Shown here: positions 1-15,653 of the stretch, one piece after another
Layout: each line of letters starts with the position of its first letter
How positions within the stretch are numbered: position 1 is the stretch's first letter
Assembly: GCA_013397455.1 (NCBI GenBank)
Contig: VYZB01000079.1
Location: 688,248 to 752,247 of the forward strand
Length of the DNA: 64,000 nt
Source of the DNA: Crotophaga sulcirostris
Taxonomy: Eukaryota > Chordata > Aves > Cuculiformes > Crotophagidae
Direction of reading: 5' to 3'
Program-made: the position numbers and the translations under genes
The notes under the pieces: generated by a model
The model's database searches: none
Seen by the model: the letters and a program-made list of their open reading frames with translations, nothing else
What the model was told of the DNA's origin: nothing

Positions 1-97
1 TCCTGTCTCCAGGAGTTGGCAGCAGCAGACAAAAGCATCCGTGTGATGCTTTTGAAGGGTTGGGAGAAAGGATGCATCTCAACTGATCAGCTGGTCT

Positions 98-232
98 NNN
101 NNNNNNNNNNNNNNNNNNNNNNNNNNNNNNNNNNNNNNNNNNNNNNNNNNNNNNNNNNNNNNNNNNNNNNNNNNNNNNNNNNNNNNNNNNNNNNNNNNNN
201 NNNNNNNNNNNNNNNNNNNNNNNNNNNNNNNN
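98..232. other. assembly gap (135 N)
   Basis: A run of 135 undetermined bases. Flanking sequence on both sides is unremarkable and matches no GRIP exon I recognise. A small exon, such as the missing start of PDZ5, could be hidden here, but nothing in the flanks (no acceptor or donor in the right frame) shows it. Confidence 0.99.
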
Positions 233-3200
233 CTGGGTCTGTTGGGACCCTTGCAGGGAAAGGTGGAAGGAGGAAAGCAAGTGTGAGGTGAACTCACAGC
301 TTGAAGGGTGGAGAGGGGAAACTGCCAAGAGGAGGATGAAGAAGGTATGGTGGGCCTTAGAGGTGGGGGAAGGCACTTTAGGAATAGGAAGGGGTTGGGT
401 GCGGTTTGCCAGGAGTCACTGCATTGGCTAACCCCAGCCACGGAGGAGATCCATCTGCCAGGACTTGGTGGGCACTGGGAGAATAAGATAGAAATCTTTC
501 TCTTTGTTTTCTCTCTTCTCTGTCATCTCTTGATTAATTATCTTTGTTTCTCTTCTGAAGCATGTTTTTCATTTAAAAACCTTCTGGCCTCTTTGTAGAG
601 GATACTGTCAGGGGATGATATAGGCAGATTCATCCAAAATTGCTGGCCAACTAGAGGTCTTGTTTGTTATGCCTTGCATCAGTGAATTTTTCTTTTATGG
701 TAAATGGGAGCAGGTCTCGCATCACTCATCTGTCTTTCAGTGCTGGGTAAACTGAGTTGAGTCATCTCAGATTTGCCATGCCCAGAGGCTGCCACCATTT
801 CTCAGCTGAAACAAAGCAACTTGTGAAACTGTGGTAATGGGATCTTGCATCTAAGCCCTCAGGAGCGTGGACACAGCTGTGTCTGGGGAATGGAGTTGCT
901 AGGGACACTTAAAAACTAGGTTTCATTAAAGTAGATAAGCTATTGGCAATTACCTCTTGACATTTACAGCATTAGTCAGAGAGTTAATTGGAGGTGTTCT
1001 GGTCTAAGTGGGCTGATTTTCAGGAGTGACTTGAACGTCGATTGGGTGATGGCCTTGCACCCTATGTTACTTCTTCTCCCTCTTCCTAGCGTCTCCTTTT
1101 TGTGCCACGAGGATAATCCTGTGAATGTATGTTAAATGTATTTAACATTTGGCTTGGTAGCAATTACTGTCTGAAGGCATCAAAGTGCTTTCTGAAAGCA
1201 GCGGGATACCCGTAATGACATTTCGCTGGTGGGGGCACTGGGCACAGTGCAGCAGTTCCCAACCTACTGCCCTGCTCAATGTTTTGGCATTGCAATCTGA
1301 GGTAGCAACCTGGGGTAATGGATCTGGTAGCAAAAAACATGCTGGCTTAAGAATTGCCAGGGTTTCACCCCATTGAAGCTTCTAAGCTTAATTTATATCT
1401 GGGCTTGGAGAGCAAAGTGAACCTGAGAGTTGCTGGCAAGAATATTAGTTTTTATTTGAGGAGTCTCACTTAAATGGGATCTGCTTCAGATACGCATTTA
1501 CACTTCAAACGTATTTTTATGTTGAAAATATTTTCATTTGAAATTTGTTTAAAATATTGATTTCACACACTTTTTTGAAATCACTGCTAAATAAAAAGAA
1601 ACTGACCCATGGATTTTAAATAGATACCTGTTATCCAACTATAAAGCAGTTTTTAAACAATATAATAGATTTGATCTTTTAGATTATTGAACATGTTTGC
1701 AGGACATTGTTTAAATAATGTATATACATAAACTTAAGATATATTCCAGTCTTTTGCTGAATCAAAGCCAAAATTGTATTTACAAATGGAGCAAAAAACC
1801 AACCAGCCAGATAATGTGGTGGCAAGGATGAAATACTAGTTGAATCCTAATTCTGTTTTCATATATTAGTCTGTATAAGCCTATGTCCACGTGACCCTTA
1901 GAAAATTAGATCATCGTTTTGTCACTCTGCCTCTGACTAGGCAGATAAATATACCAGTTTCAAACATTAAAACCAAAGGAAACAGCCTTATGGTAAGTAC
2001 CTCCTGCAGAGATGTGATGCACATGCAGGAGTGCGATGCAAGCAGCAAGAGAAAAGAGATTAAAAACAACTCCGTTTTTCTCAATTCCTCCCAGTTCTAC
2101 TAATTGAAATGAAATTGGTCTAGAAACAGCTTTTACAGCTTTCTTCTTAATAAAGAAAGACATTTGACTACTGTTTTAAAATAGGGGACTAGGTTTACTG
2201 GCCTCCCACATTAGGTTCCTGTTCCCTACTCTGTAAAATTGGGGCAGGTTAAAGAGATGACGAGCCAGAGGGTCTGTGGCCACAGAATTGAGTTTGTTCT
2301 AAAACGTTCTGGTCTGGCTACACCAGAGATGAAAGATGAGTTGTTTTCTTTGAGTTTTACTTCCTAGCTTCAGCAGACTCATTTGTAGTTAATTCCTCTG
2401 TCTAGGAAGGTTTACCACTGCCTTCTTACACAGGCAGAAAGTGTTACGACCTCATCAGAGGAGCACTACAGAAATAAAAGTGATCAAATTCTGGCTGTGC
2501 TGTGGCTCTCAGAGTTAATTGGGAAATGGGCTAAGTAGAGGAGGGGGAGAGAGCAGGATTCTTGATGGATGCATTGGAAGAATTTGTGTAATGGAGCTGG
2601 CTGCAAGAGGAACCATAAATCTGCTAGAAAGCCTCATAAAAGGACTGAAAACCCAGGAGGTTTTTGTACGAGGAGGGCAGGTGCTGCTGGTTCTGGGATG
2701 AACATACAGAGGGGGTCTGTGCTTGCTACTGGTGAGGGACAGATGTTTGCTTGAGGTTAGTTCATCTCTGAGGTCTCATGGTTTGCTAGAAAGAGAAGGC
2801 TTGGGCTGGGTGAGCCCCCGGCTGTGGTCTGTGCACAGATGGGTTTCTTACTCCTGCTCAGACGCAGCGTGGCAAAGTGATGCAGCAAATGAAGATGCAG
2901 GATGGAAATATTTGCATATAGCATTATTTTCCCTTCCATTCCCCATAAAATGAATAGGAAACCCAAAAGGTGAGCCTTTTACTAACTATCCTTTGTATTT
3001 CTGTGACACCTCAAGCCTCATTTCAGTCTCCTATGTTTGCTAAATGCAAATTAGCAAAGCAAAACACCAAAGCTGCTTTGTGTGTGCTGCGCCCATGTAC
3101 TTCATCCAGGGGTGAGTGACAAGAAGCCAGCAAAATCACTCGTATTTTCTTCACACTCCAGTGCCATGGTTTCTGCCCCAGGGAGAAGACTGCATTTGTT

Positions 3201-6200
3201 TGTAAAACAGCTGTTCTGCTTAAAAGCCAAGTGAGTTCTCCTTTCTGCTCCCGGAGGTTCAGACAACTGGGTGGGCTGTGAAGCTCAACTGCTTGCAGAG
3301 ACCTCTGAGGTGCTCTGAACGGTTGGGGACACAAAGATGTGCAAACTGAGATTTTAGACACAGGGATGTGAAGATGTGGCCCTCGTTAGCCTGAACTACT
3401 CATCTCCATTAGCAGAACACATGCTGTAAGTGTTCTGATCTTGCTGGCTGCATTCAGTTCTAATGATACAGTTATGCCTTTTGTTGGTTTTCTGTAAATC
3501 TCTTAGAAATTAAAATCTCCAACAGCAAGAAGCTAATAGTTGTGTATTCTTGTATGTTCAATACTTCTTAAAATAAGATATGGATTTGATATTAGGCTCT
3601 AGAAAATGATAGTTCATTACATAAAAGATTGCTTTTTTGTGTTTGTTTTTTTTTGCCTGTCTCAAGTATCCTCTCTGAGGGTTAGTTGTGAAATTCACTG
3701 CAGGGTACGGGTGTGGTGTTGTTGCTGTTTAAACAGATATTGAAATTACCATTGATTTTAGCTATGCATTAATGCTTTGCATGGCATGTTTATCAAATTA
3801 CCTTTACATATCTTAACAAATCAATTCCTGTGCCCTTGGTGTGAAGCACTGCAGATAAGGAGTAGGTAGTATATCTGCTTGCGGGTGATAAAACCAGAAT
3901 TTGGATAGATGGATAACTTCGATTAAGTTGCTTAAGCAGTGTAGTTACTGTCCTAGTGAGAAGATGCATCTGTGAGCTCAGCAAATCTTGCTTTGCTGGT
4001 GCTGGACCTGCTGCCAGTCTGGCAGATTGTGGCTGCAAGTGGCAGTGTGCGTGGCAGCCTTGTGTCCTTCCCCCTTGCTAATGCTGCAACTTTAACTGAA
4101 ATTTGCAGCTGATCACTCTCAAATCTTTTACCAAAGTGTGGGATATTCTGTCCTTGTTTTGCTACCTGGAGATTTTTAAAGGAAAGAGATCTGCAATGGG
4201 ATAAATACCTTGCCAGAGGCACTGATAATTTATGCACCTGCTGCTAAAATTAATGAATGATAGAGGAAAAAGTTGGTTACTGGGGATATGGTTTTCCTTG
4301 CTGCTTTTTGTAATCGATTCTGATTTGCTTTTATTGCTTTTCATATTCCTTAGCTATCTTGAGAATATTTGGCTTCTGATTTTGTTTCTTTGTTCCAGCT
4401 TATAAATTCTTGCTTTCTTAAATGTATTCGTATGGCATTATTACGTTTTCTTTAATTACACATTGGCAGAGGGCTGCTTTGGCTTGGTCAGTAACAAAGG
4501 ACATTTATAATGGCCTGATGCCTGTGAGATATGTGCTTGTGCTCCTTGGAGGGGAATTCTTTACCAATACGAGTCATTATGCATTCTATTAAAAACACAA
4601 ACCGGACATGTGTTCCTGGCCTTGTCATCCATCACAGAGTAAACACCGAGTGAGCCAGAATCCCAGCAGAGGTGGTGAGAGACTGAAAGCAATTTATAAA
4701 AAGTAAATAACAGTATTGATCAATTCACCTTTTTATCACTGCCCTGTCACTGCCGCCAAGCAATGTTTTCAGTTTGATTTTCTCCCTCCACCCCACACTT
4801 CTACTTTCACCAACTGTTGATTTATGGAGCTTGCTCTGGGCCACTGGAGCAGATTTAAACTATTTTTTGTATTGGTAAACCCACCAAAAAATATAAATGT
4901 ATCTGAAAAAGAGCCTACTTCTACCTGAAGTAGTTTGCCCTGGCAGATGGAGGCCACAACCACAGTTGCCGGCTGAGAGAGAGTGTGGGTTTCTGCACAC
5001 CAGTTTCTGCTTCTGTGTCTCAATCCATCTCTTCCCTTGACTCCCTTTGCTGCTGTCTCCATTTTACAGATGGGAAAGCAAGACCTGGAGGCAAGGCTGG
5101 GCATCTGAACCATGTCTTCTCACAGCAAACAGAATTACCAAGGCAATGTCCTTTGAAGAGAAATAACCATGTTTACAGCAGAAACAAATGGATAAAGAGG
5201 TTTAACTCATCTGTGCGAGTGCCTTAACCCTGGAGACCACAGCCCTAATAATATAATGTAGTTTAAGCAAATTGGAAAGGTTTTATCCAAAATCTCGCTA
5301 AGGGCCTACGTATCTAATGCCTCTGACCAAGTCTGAGACACCACTTCAATGAAATTACAACTCTCTCACCTGTAGACAGGCAGCTGTTGCACACACAGGC
5401 ACATTGTCATCCTGCATGAACAGCCTAGAACTGTTAAAAATGGGGTTCCCAGAGTGACTTGAATGATTTGGGGCGACATTTACTGGGTGATGGGTGAAAA
5501 ACCCAGCTGGTTGCTCTACTGGGGCACCAGGAAGGGCTTTGGGATGCCAAGGGGGAATTAATGGAGTTGGTAAGTACCGGTTTTTAAAATGAACAGCAAA
5601 TGACTGTTCTGTGCTTTGAGATTTCATTGTCTGAACTTTGTATCTTATGCCTCTGGAAAGAGATTCATTAAGTCTCCCTAACTTACCATTCAGATTTGTA
5701 GGTGCAGACTATTAATGGCTATTTTGTAAACCCTTTCTGTGTTATACTTGGTGATTATTTAGAACAGAACACTGCCATTTGTTAAAGTTTGGGTACTCTG
5801 ATGGTATTGACAGTTGTATGGAGTTGTGCATGACTCTTGCATTTAATTGAAGTCTCAAGAAAATCTGTTTGGGAAGCACAACTTCAAAAACCCCTGCAAA
5901 CAAAGCCCAGGTTGGTTTTTCCTTAAAACTTAGTTTCCTAATGGACAGAACACTTGGTTAGTCACTGTTGCTTCTGATATGGGAAGCTGGTGCTGTGTTC
6001 AGTGCTGAGACTAATTGCAGAGCTGCAGAAAGATGAGGTCTTGCTCTCTGCTCAGAGACTGACTGTGGGTAGGTTTCCCCCCGCAAGGCTTGTAAGACAG
6101 ATACTGAGATAAATAGCATTTCTGCAGAGCTCAAGGCATGTTGTTTCTACTTGCTTTTCTTCCCCCACCCCTTCTTTGCTCCTTTGAGTGTTCAGAGTCT

Positions 6201-8134
6201 CTGGACACGTCGCTCCGGCTGTTGCTGGGTCAGGTTTAGAGATGACCATCGCCAGCCAACCACCAGGACTGTGGAGATCCTCCCTAACCCCTTTCTGTCA
6301 CACTGCCTCTTCTTTGAAACTAGTAAACAAACCTTGCAGTGAAAAGTATTTTTGCTAACCTGGATCGTTTTGACAGAACCAGGCTAGGGAGCGATTAAAC
6401 ATGCAGCAATGCCAGCCCAGCCCAGGGCTCGAGGTGTGCTAACAGGGTCTCCCATCATCATTACTCAGAACACCTCATTGTGCACTTCTCAGCAGCAAAT
6501 ACATGTTCTATATTGAAAAAGAGAACAGCAATAGTAATAACAGGGCGATATATCTCAGTCCACTGTGCTGTTAGTCTATGGTCCATGGTCTTCCTAGTCA
6601 GAGGGGGATTTCTGTGTTGATTTTAACTGTTGCACACCATCCTTAGATCCTACTGCTCAGCTCTATCTGGCATGAGTTGGTCTATCTGCTGACTGGTCTG
6701 TGCCATGGACAGATTGAATATAGGTGCAAGCCCTCGGTGAATCTCCACAACCCATCTGCTTTTCTTCGACTCGTGACTGTAAACTGAACAAGAGCTTCCA
6801 GGCCAAAATTGCCTGGCACCATGTTCCAGAAAGAGATGGGGAAAATAATTCTTCCAGGCTCTGTATCATTCAGCAGTTGCATTGCCGTGACTATTATAAA
6901 ATCAGTCACAGTCTGCTCTTTGGTGTCTGACCTAACTTTTATAGTCAGCCTTGCTACAACTGAGAATGGCTGTCTTTGTGTTCCGTTCAGTACTGAAGGT
7001 TTAGTTATATCTGTGGGAGGGTAACCTTAAAGGTAATGGGTTCGCACTTATTTTTAAAAATCTCATAAATGAACGTAAACAACAAAAAAAAGCCAGAGCA
7101 GAGATGTTGGTGAGAGGAAACAATTTCTCCTTTATGTCCGACTTCCAGGGATGCTCTCTAACTGCTATTCAGGCAGGTAGGTCTCTGCGTGGTTAATGCC
7201 ATGTGACTCAGATATTTTAATCTCTGACCTGCACCTGGTATGTTCAGATGCTGTGAGTTTCTTCCTTCCCACACAGATTTTGCTGAGAAGCTCTGTCAGC
7301 TTTAAATGAAACAATGCAATTCCCATAGCAAGGCAAGAGGGAGTGACGCAGGGTGAAAAGGATGCTCTTGGCATATATATGTTTGGCTGACAGAGAGGTC
7401 AGGAGGGGTTCAACTCATAAATCTCTCTTGGATTTCTCAAGAGAGCAGCAGGTCTTTGCAGGCAAATTTGAAAATGCAAATGCTCCCAGAAGTACATATT
7501 CACATCTCTTGTGGGCTGAAAAAGTTATCCGGGTTGGACAGGAGAGAGGTATTGGGAACTACCCTTCCAGCTCCAGCACTGAAACCAGTCCTCATTTATC
7601 TAGTTGTATGATGAAGTGGCCTGGGGAATTGAACCAGCTAGAAAACACTGTTTTATCTAATTCTTCTGGGTTATTTTCCACCTAGAAAATTTCCCAGCCC
7701 ACTTTACTTCAAGAACATGGAAATTAACCACAGCACTGAGTGAGGTACTCCCTAGGCAGCTGTGCTAATGCCTGACTGCTGCCACAACTGTTGACTCACT
7801 TGCTGTCTTGCGTCAGCGGTGTGGGTGAGAGGGTGTTTAACAGTGCTGGGATTGGGCAGTCCCACCTCTTGCTGCTGCACATCATGTCTTCCCCTTCTTC
7901 AATGAGGAGATCAAGGGTAGCACATGGCTAACTCTGGCAAAGGTCAACCAACAAACATTTTCAGGGATTCGCTCTTTTTTTTCCTGGTGTGGCTTCCAGA
8001 GTTGAAGTGTGAAACATTGTTTTGTCAAAGGAATATTAACTGCCTTTTCTTACAACTCCTTCACTCCATTAACTGTCCCTGTCCTGGACAACAGACTCAG
8101 TACCAAGCTTTGTGCCTATTTGTGTCTTTTGCAG
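233..8134 (+). other. GRIP2: upstream GRIP2 intron sequence, no exon recognised
   Basis: About 7.9 kb before the first recognisable exon. I looked for the exon that should precede it, coding for the first PDZ5 strands and a GITIS-type carboxylate-binding loop, and for PDZ4 sequence, and found neither on the + strand. The content is ordinary non-coding DNA with an A/T-rich stretch around 1480-1800. The short open frames here resemble no known protein. It is most simply one long intron, possibly with an exon in the assembly gap or left of the window. Confidence 0.6.
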
Positions 8135-8201
8135 CTGCAAGCAGAAAGCCTGGGGAGCCTTTGATCATCTCTGACATCAAGAAGGGGAGCGTAGCGCATA
8201 G
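8135..8201 (+). CDS. GRIP2: GRIP2 exon, middle of PDZ5
   Basis: A 67-bp exon. The acceptor is a T-rich tract ending TTTTGCAG and the donor is AG/GTGAGT. Its first two bases complete a codon begun in the previous exon, then it reads [20 protein letters not shown] and the first two bases of an Arg codon. This is almost identical to the PDZ5 core of GRIP family proteins ([21 protein letters not shown] in GRIP1, recalled). It holds the central beta strands of PDZ5. The N-terminal strands and the carboxylate-binding loop are on an exon not found here. In GRIP1 and GRIP2 the PDZ4-5 pair binds the AMPA receptor GluA2/3 C terminus, with PDZ5 as the main contact. Confidence 0.93.
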
Positions 8202-9003
8202 GTGAGTACAGGATTTCCCATTTGCCCAACTCATTGCAAAATCTAGCCCAGTAATGAGAGCTGGAATGAAACCCAAGCAGTAGCACTTAGGTATGGATTT
8301 TGCCAGCATCCAAAGAGATCTCCTCCCTAGAGATTTGTCTTAGACCACAGCAGGGATTGCAATAAAAACTGTCTGTATTGAAGCAAGTAGAATTGAGCTA
8401 GTGGAGAAGGTGGCCAGAGTACTGATTGAGAGGTCTGCTGACTCTTTAGGAGATGGATGTTTGGCTTTTAAGAGCATGTGGTAAAGGGCTTCATATATCC
8501 TATAAGGGACTATGGCTCATCAGGTAGTTTGCTCTGTCTCAGCTACGGCTCAAGTGAACAGAGTGAATGGAATTGTGGGCACTGGTGGAGAACTGTGCAA
8601 ATAACTCAGCATTTATTGACTTCACCTCTGATCCCAACACCTCACAGCAAGACTTTCAGAGGAGTTTAGTGCTGCTAGAGGGCTCATTTCTGAGAGTGCT
8701 CATACAGGAGTTTCCATAAAAGGTAGAATATCTGTCAGTTAAACATCAGGCATTTTTCAGTGCTATAGGTTAGCCAGGCTGTGTATATAATCTTCCTACC
8801 TTGTTTTGTGTTCACGCATGCTTTACACAAACTTCCACTTTTTAAGTTATAATTGTCCCAGACTCCATTAGTGGTTGTTTTCCAGAAAAGATCAAGGACA
8901 GTAAAAAGTTAATATTGTCATCACTACTGTGGGACTGAATGCATCACAGGATCTGAAAGCTAAATACAAATGTACTTTTAGTTTTCTTTTCCTTTCCACA
9001 TAG
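8202..9003 (+). other. GRIP2: GRIP2 intron inside PDZ5 (phase 2)
   Basis: An 802-bp GT-AG intron splitting an AGA arginine codon as AG/A between the two halves of PDZ5. No repeat or further exon is visible. Confidence 0.9.
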
Positions 9004-9149
9004 AACTGGCACCTTGGAACCAGGAGACAAGCTGTTAGCCATTGATAACATCCGACTCGACAATTGCTCAATGGAGGAGGCTGTGCAGATTTTAAGGCAG
9101 TGTGAAGACCTGGTCAAATTGAAGATTAGGAAGGATGAAGATAACTCTG
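9004..9149 (+). CDS. GRIP2: GRIP2 exon, C-terminal half of PDZ5
   Basis: A 146-bp exon after a pyrimidine tract ending CACATAG, with donor CTG/GTACAG, which is weaker than its neighbours. It completes Arg and encodes [15 protein letters not shown], a loop with [18 protein letters not shown], the alpha-B helix of PDZ5, then the last strand [10 protein letters not shown]. The GD-LLAI turn and the SMEEAVQIL helix are typical PDZ features, and the helix together with strand B would form the peptide groove. It ends in phase 1. Confidence 0.95.
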
Positions 9150-13306
<4,157 letters not shown>

Positions 13307-13446
13307 AACTGGAGCCATCCACGTCGGTGACCGGATATTAGCAATTAATAACGTGAGCCTCAAGGGCAAACCGCTGAGCGAAGCCATTCACCTGCTGCAG
13401 ATGGCGGGAGAGACAGTCACTCTGAAAATCAAGAAGCAGACAGAGA
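13307..13446 (+). CDS. GRIP2: GRIP2 exon, C-terminal half of PDZ6
   Basis: A 140-bp exon with acceptor TTTTCTCTCCAG and donor GAGA/GTGAGT. It encodes [15 protein letters not shown], a loop with SLKGKPL, the alpha-B helix [12 protein letters not shown], and the final strand [11 protein letters not shown]. This is nearly identical to GRIP1 PDZ6. It ends in phase 1. The exon sits at the same place in the fold as the 9004-9149 exon does in PDZ5. Confidence 0.97.
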
Positions 13447-15476
13447 GTGAGTTGGGGAGCCTGGTTTGGGCTGGGAGGGCAAAGGCATTGCCCCAGCAGG
13501 GACCTCAGGTAATGGAGTAGGTAGCACTGTGGGTTTTCCTTCATGTGTTGAAGAAGGTGAGGCAAGGCAGTGTAGTCAGAGTCATGGCTGGGGACAGAGG
13601 GGAAGGATGGGCCTTTTCTTGAATTCTGACTCACAGATTTAAAAAAAGGCAGCCCAGAGACTCTCTGGTACTGGGAGGGGATTCAACAGCAGGTTTATTG
13701 GCAATAATATTTATTTTTCCGATTGACATCTTGTGCTATTGGTGCCGTTCCCTGTCTGTGTGGGTGTTTCACACAGAAGTGAGGCAGAAGATGCTTTTAG
13801 AAGTAGAAAAGTGTAGGGGTTTTTAAAAAGTCTACCCCTCTAAATGAGCAAGGGGACTCTGAGCTGGTGGAATCCATGAAAATAAAGATCTCCGCCTTTA
13901 ATTCAACTTTTTGAAAGCACTAGGCAATAAATCTTTTATGACCCTTTTCCTGGCTCGGGGTCCTAAGATCATCTTTCAAAGCATCAACTGTCACTCTTAG
14001 AAATCCCCTCCTTGTTTCCCTGCCAAACTCCCTGTGGCTTTGAAGCTGTTCCTCTTGACACAGTATCCTGCCTCTGAAAAAGTAGCATTGCTCTTAAACA
14101 TAGACTTCTGTAGACCTAAAGCAGTTTGAAAATGTGTAGCAATATGCCTATTTTACAAATGGAGGAAGCCTAAGCAGGGGATGGTGACTTAGCAAATGAG
14201 TTAGAACTGGGGAATTGATTCCCGTTCAAGAAAACCAAGTCTTGTTCCCTGCAGTAGAGTATCTGGATCCTTACTCTGAAATATTCTTTTTTTTCCCTTG
14301 CTGACACTTAGCATTGTCACAGCCACTTGCTCAAATAATTGACATGCAAGTGCCAGTTGGAGACTCGTTAATCATTCTAAGAATGAAACAGGTGTAATTG
14401 AAATTTCAAGGTAATCTTGAGTTAATCATGGTGAGCAATCTTCCGAATGCTTGGAAAATAGACTTTCAGGACACTGTTCTTTGTTTGGTAAAATTATCTG
14501 TCCTCATTGACAAATGCAGACTGTCAGAGGACTTTTCATCCCAGCCTCTGTGAACTGGAGGTCCAGGGCGTGGTTGGATGAGAGGATATCTAATCAATGA
14601 GGACTCTAAAATATGCTATACAAAGAAATGCTTGTGCTGAGAAACAATTCCCTGCATAGCTTTTGCCTGAAAGGGAATTTGATGTAATGATAATAAGGGC
14701 CTATTATTACTAAAATAATGAAAGGGAAGATCTGAGCTTCATCATCCACATTCAGCTTTCCATTTTCCAATCACTAATCAGGGGAAATTCAGCATCAAAA
14801 TACCAGGCCCAGGAATTCCATCGTTGTTGTGAGACTGCACGGGAGACTTTTGAAGAGGTGGTGATTAGCCCTGAACTGATATGAGGTTGTACTGTCTTGG
14901 AAGGGGGTATAACTTCAGCTGCAGTAGTTTGGGACCAGGTTGCGTTGTTGTTGGAATCTCATTGAAACATTGCTTGTAATAGAAGGTGCTGCCCTGGCAC
15001 CATTTGGGTCCCATCCCCAAAGGCAGATCATGCCAGAAACAATTTGGCTGGGAGTGTTGCTGATCTGAGTAAAAAGGAGAGTGTCTGAGATCAGAGAAGC
15101 TATGGGCTATGGCTTGCAGAGGCCAACACTTTTCTGGGCAGAACTGTTTGGAGGAAGCTTCCGAAGGCACAAGAAGATGTGCTTATGAATTGAGATTAGG
15201 TCCCAACTTTCCTATTTGGGAATCCTCAGATTCCCATGGTTGCTCCATATATTCCGTGTGCTAAAAGCTCAGAATGTCATTTTTTATTGATTCAACTTGA
15301 GATAAAAGTACTGCATGAAATCCTTTCAACTGCATTGCACAGACCTTTCTCAGCTACTCTTGAAGAGATAGATTCTTCAAAAGACTTGTAGTACCTGGGC
15401 TTGCTCCCACATCACCATAAGCTTTTCCCTGAGGCTTGCTCTTCATGCCTGCTGAAGCAGCATGTTCTTGTTTCAG
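13447..15476 (+). other. GRIP2: GRIP2 intron after PDZ6 (phase 1)
   Basis: A 2.0-kb GT-AG intron. I see no repeats, RNA genes or further exons in it. Confidence 0.85.
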
Positions 15477-15653
15477 AATCCTATCCCAAGAAGTCAGGCA
15501 GTATAAATGAAGTGAGCGACCCAGAAGATGAACTGACAGACTCCCAGAAAACCAGCAAGCTGTCTGAGATATACTCCACCACAATTCCTAGTGTGGACAG
15601 TGCTATGGAGTCCTGGGATGGCTCTGGCATTGATGCCGGGTATGGAAGCCAAG
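15477..15653 (+). CDS. GRIP2: GRIP2 exon, start of the PDZ6-PDZ7 linker
   Basis: A 177-bp exon with acceptor CTTGTTTCAG and donor CAAG/GTAAGC. It begins with a basic stretch (SYPKKSG) followed by a Ser/Asp/Glu-rich unstructured region, including SDPEDELTDSQK. It then contains the strongly conserved block SEIYSTTIPSVDSAMESWDG, continuing SGIDAGYGSQ, which aligns with SDVYPSTVPSVDSAVDSWDG in GRIP1 (recalled). The linker between PDZ6 and PDZ7 has no folded domain that I can see. The acidic stretch is less conserved than the IPSVDS block, which suggests that block has a binding role. Confidence 0.94.

Noticed and set aside
16..291. Open frame spanning the assembly gap, after a CTCCAG at the left edge
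   Set aside because: Much of it is unknown bases, and the readable parts resemble no GRIP segment or other known protein. The CCAG could be an acceptor by chance.
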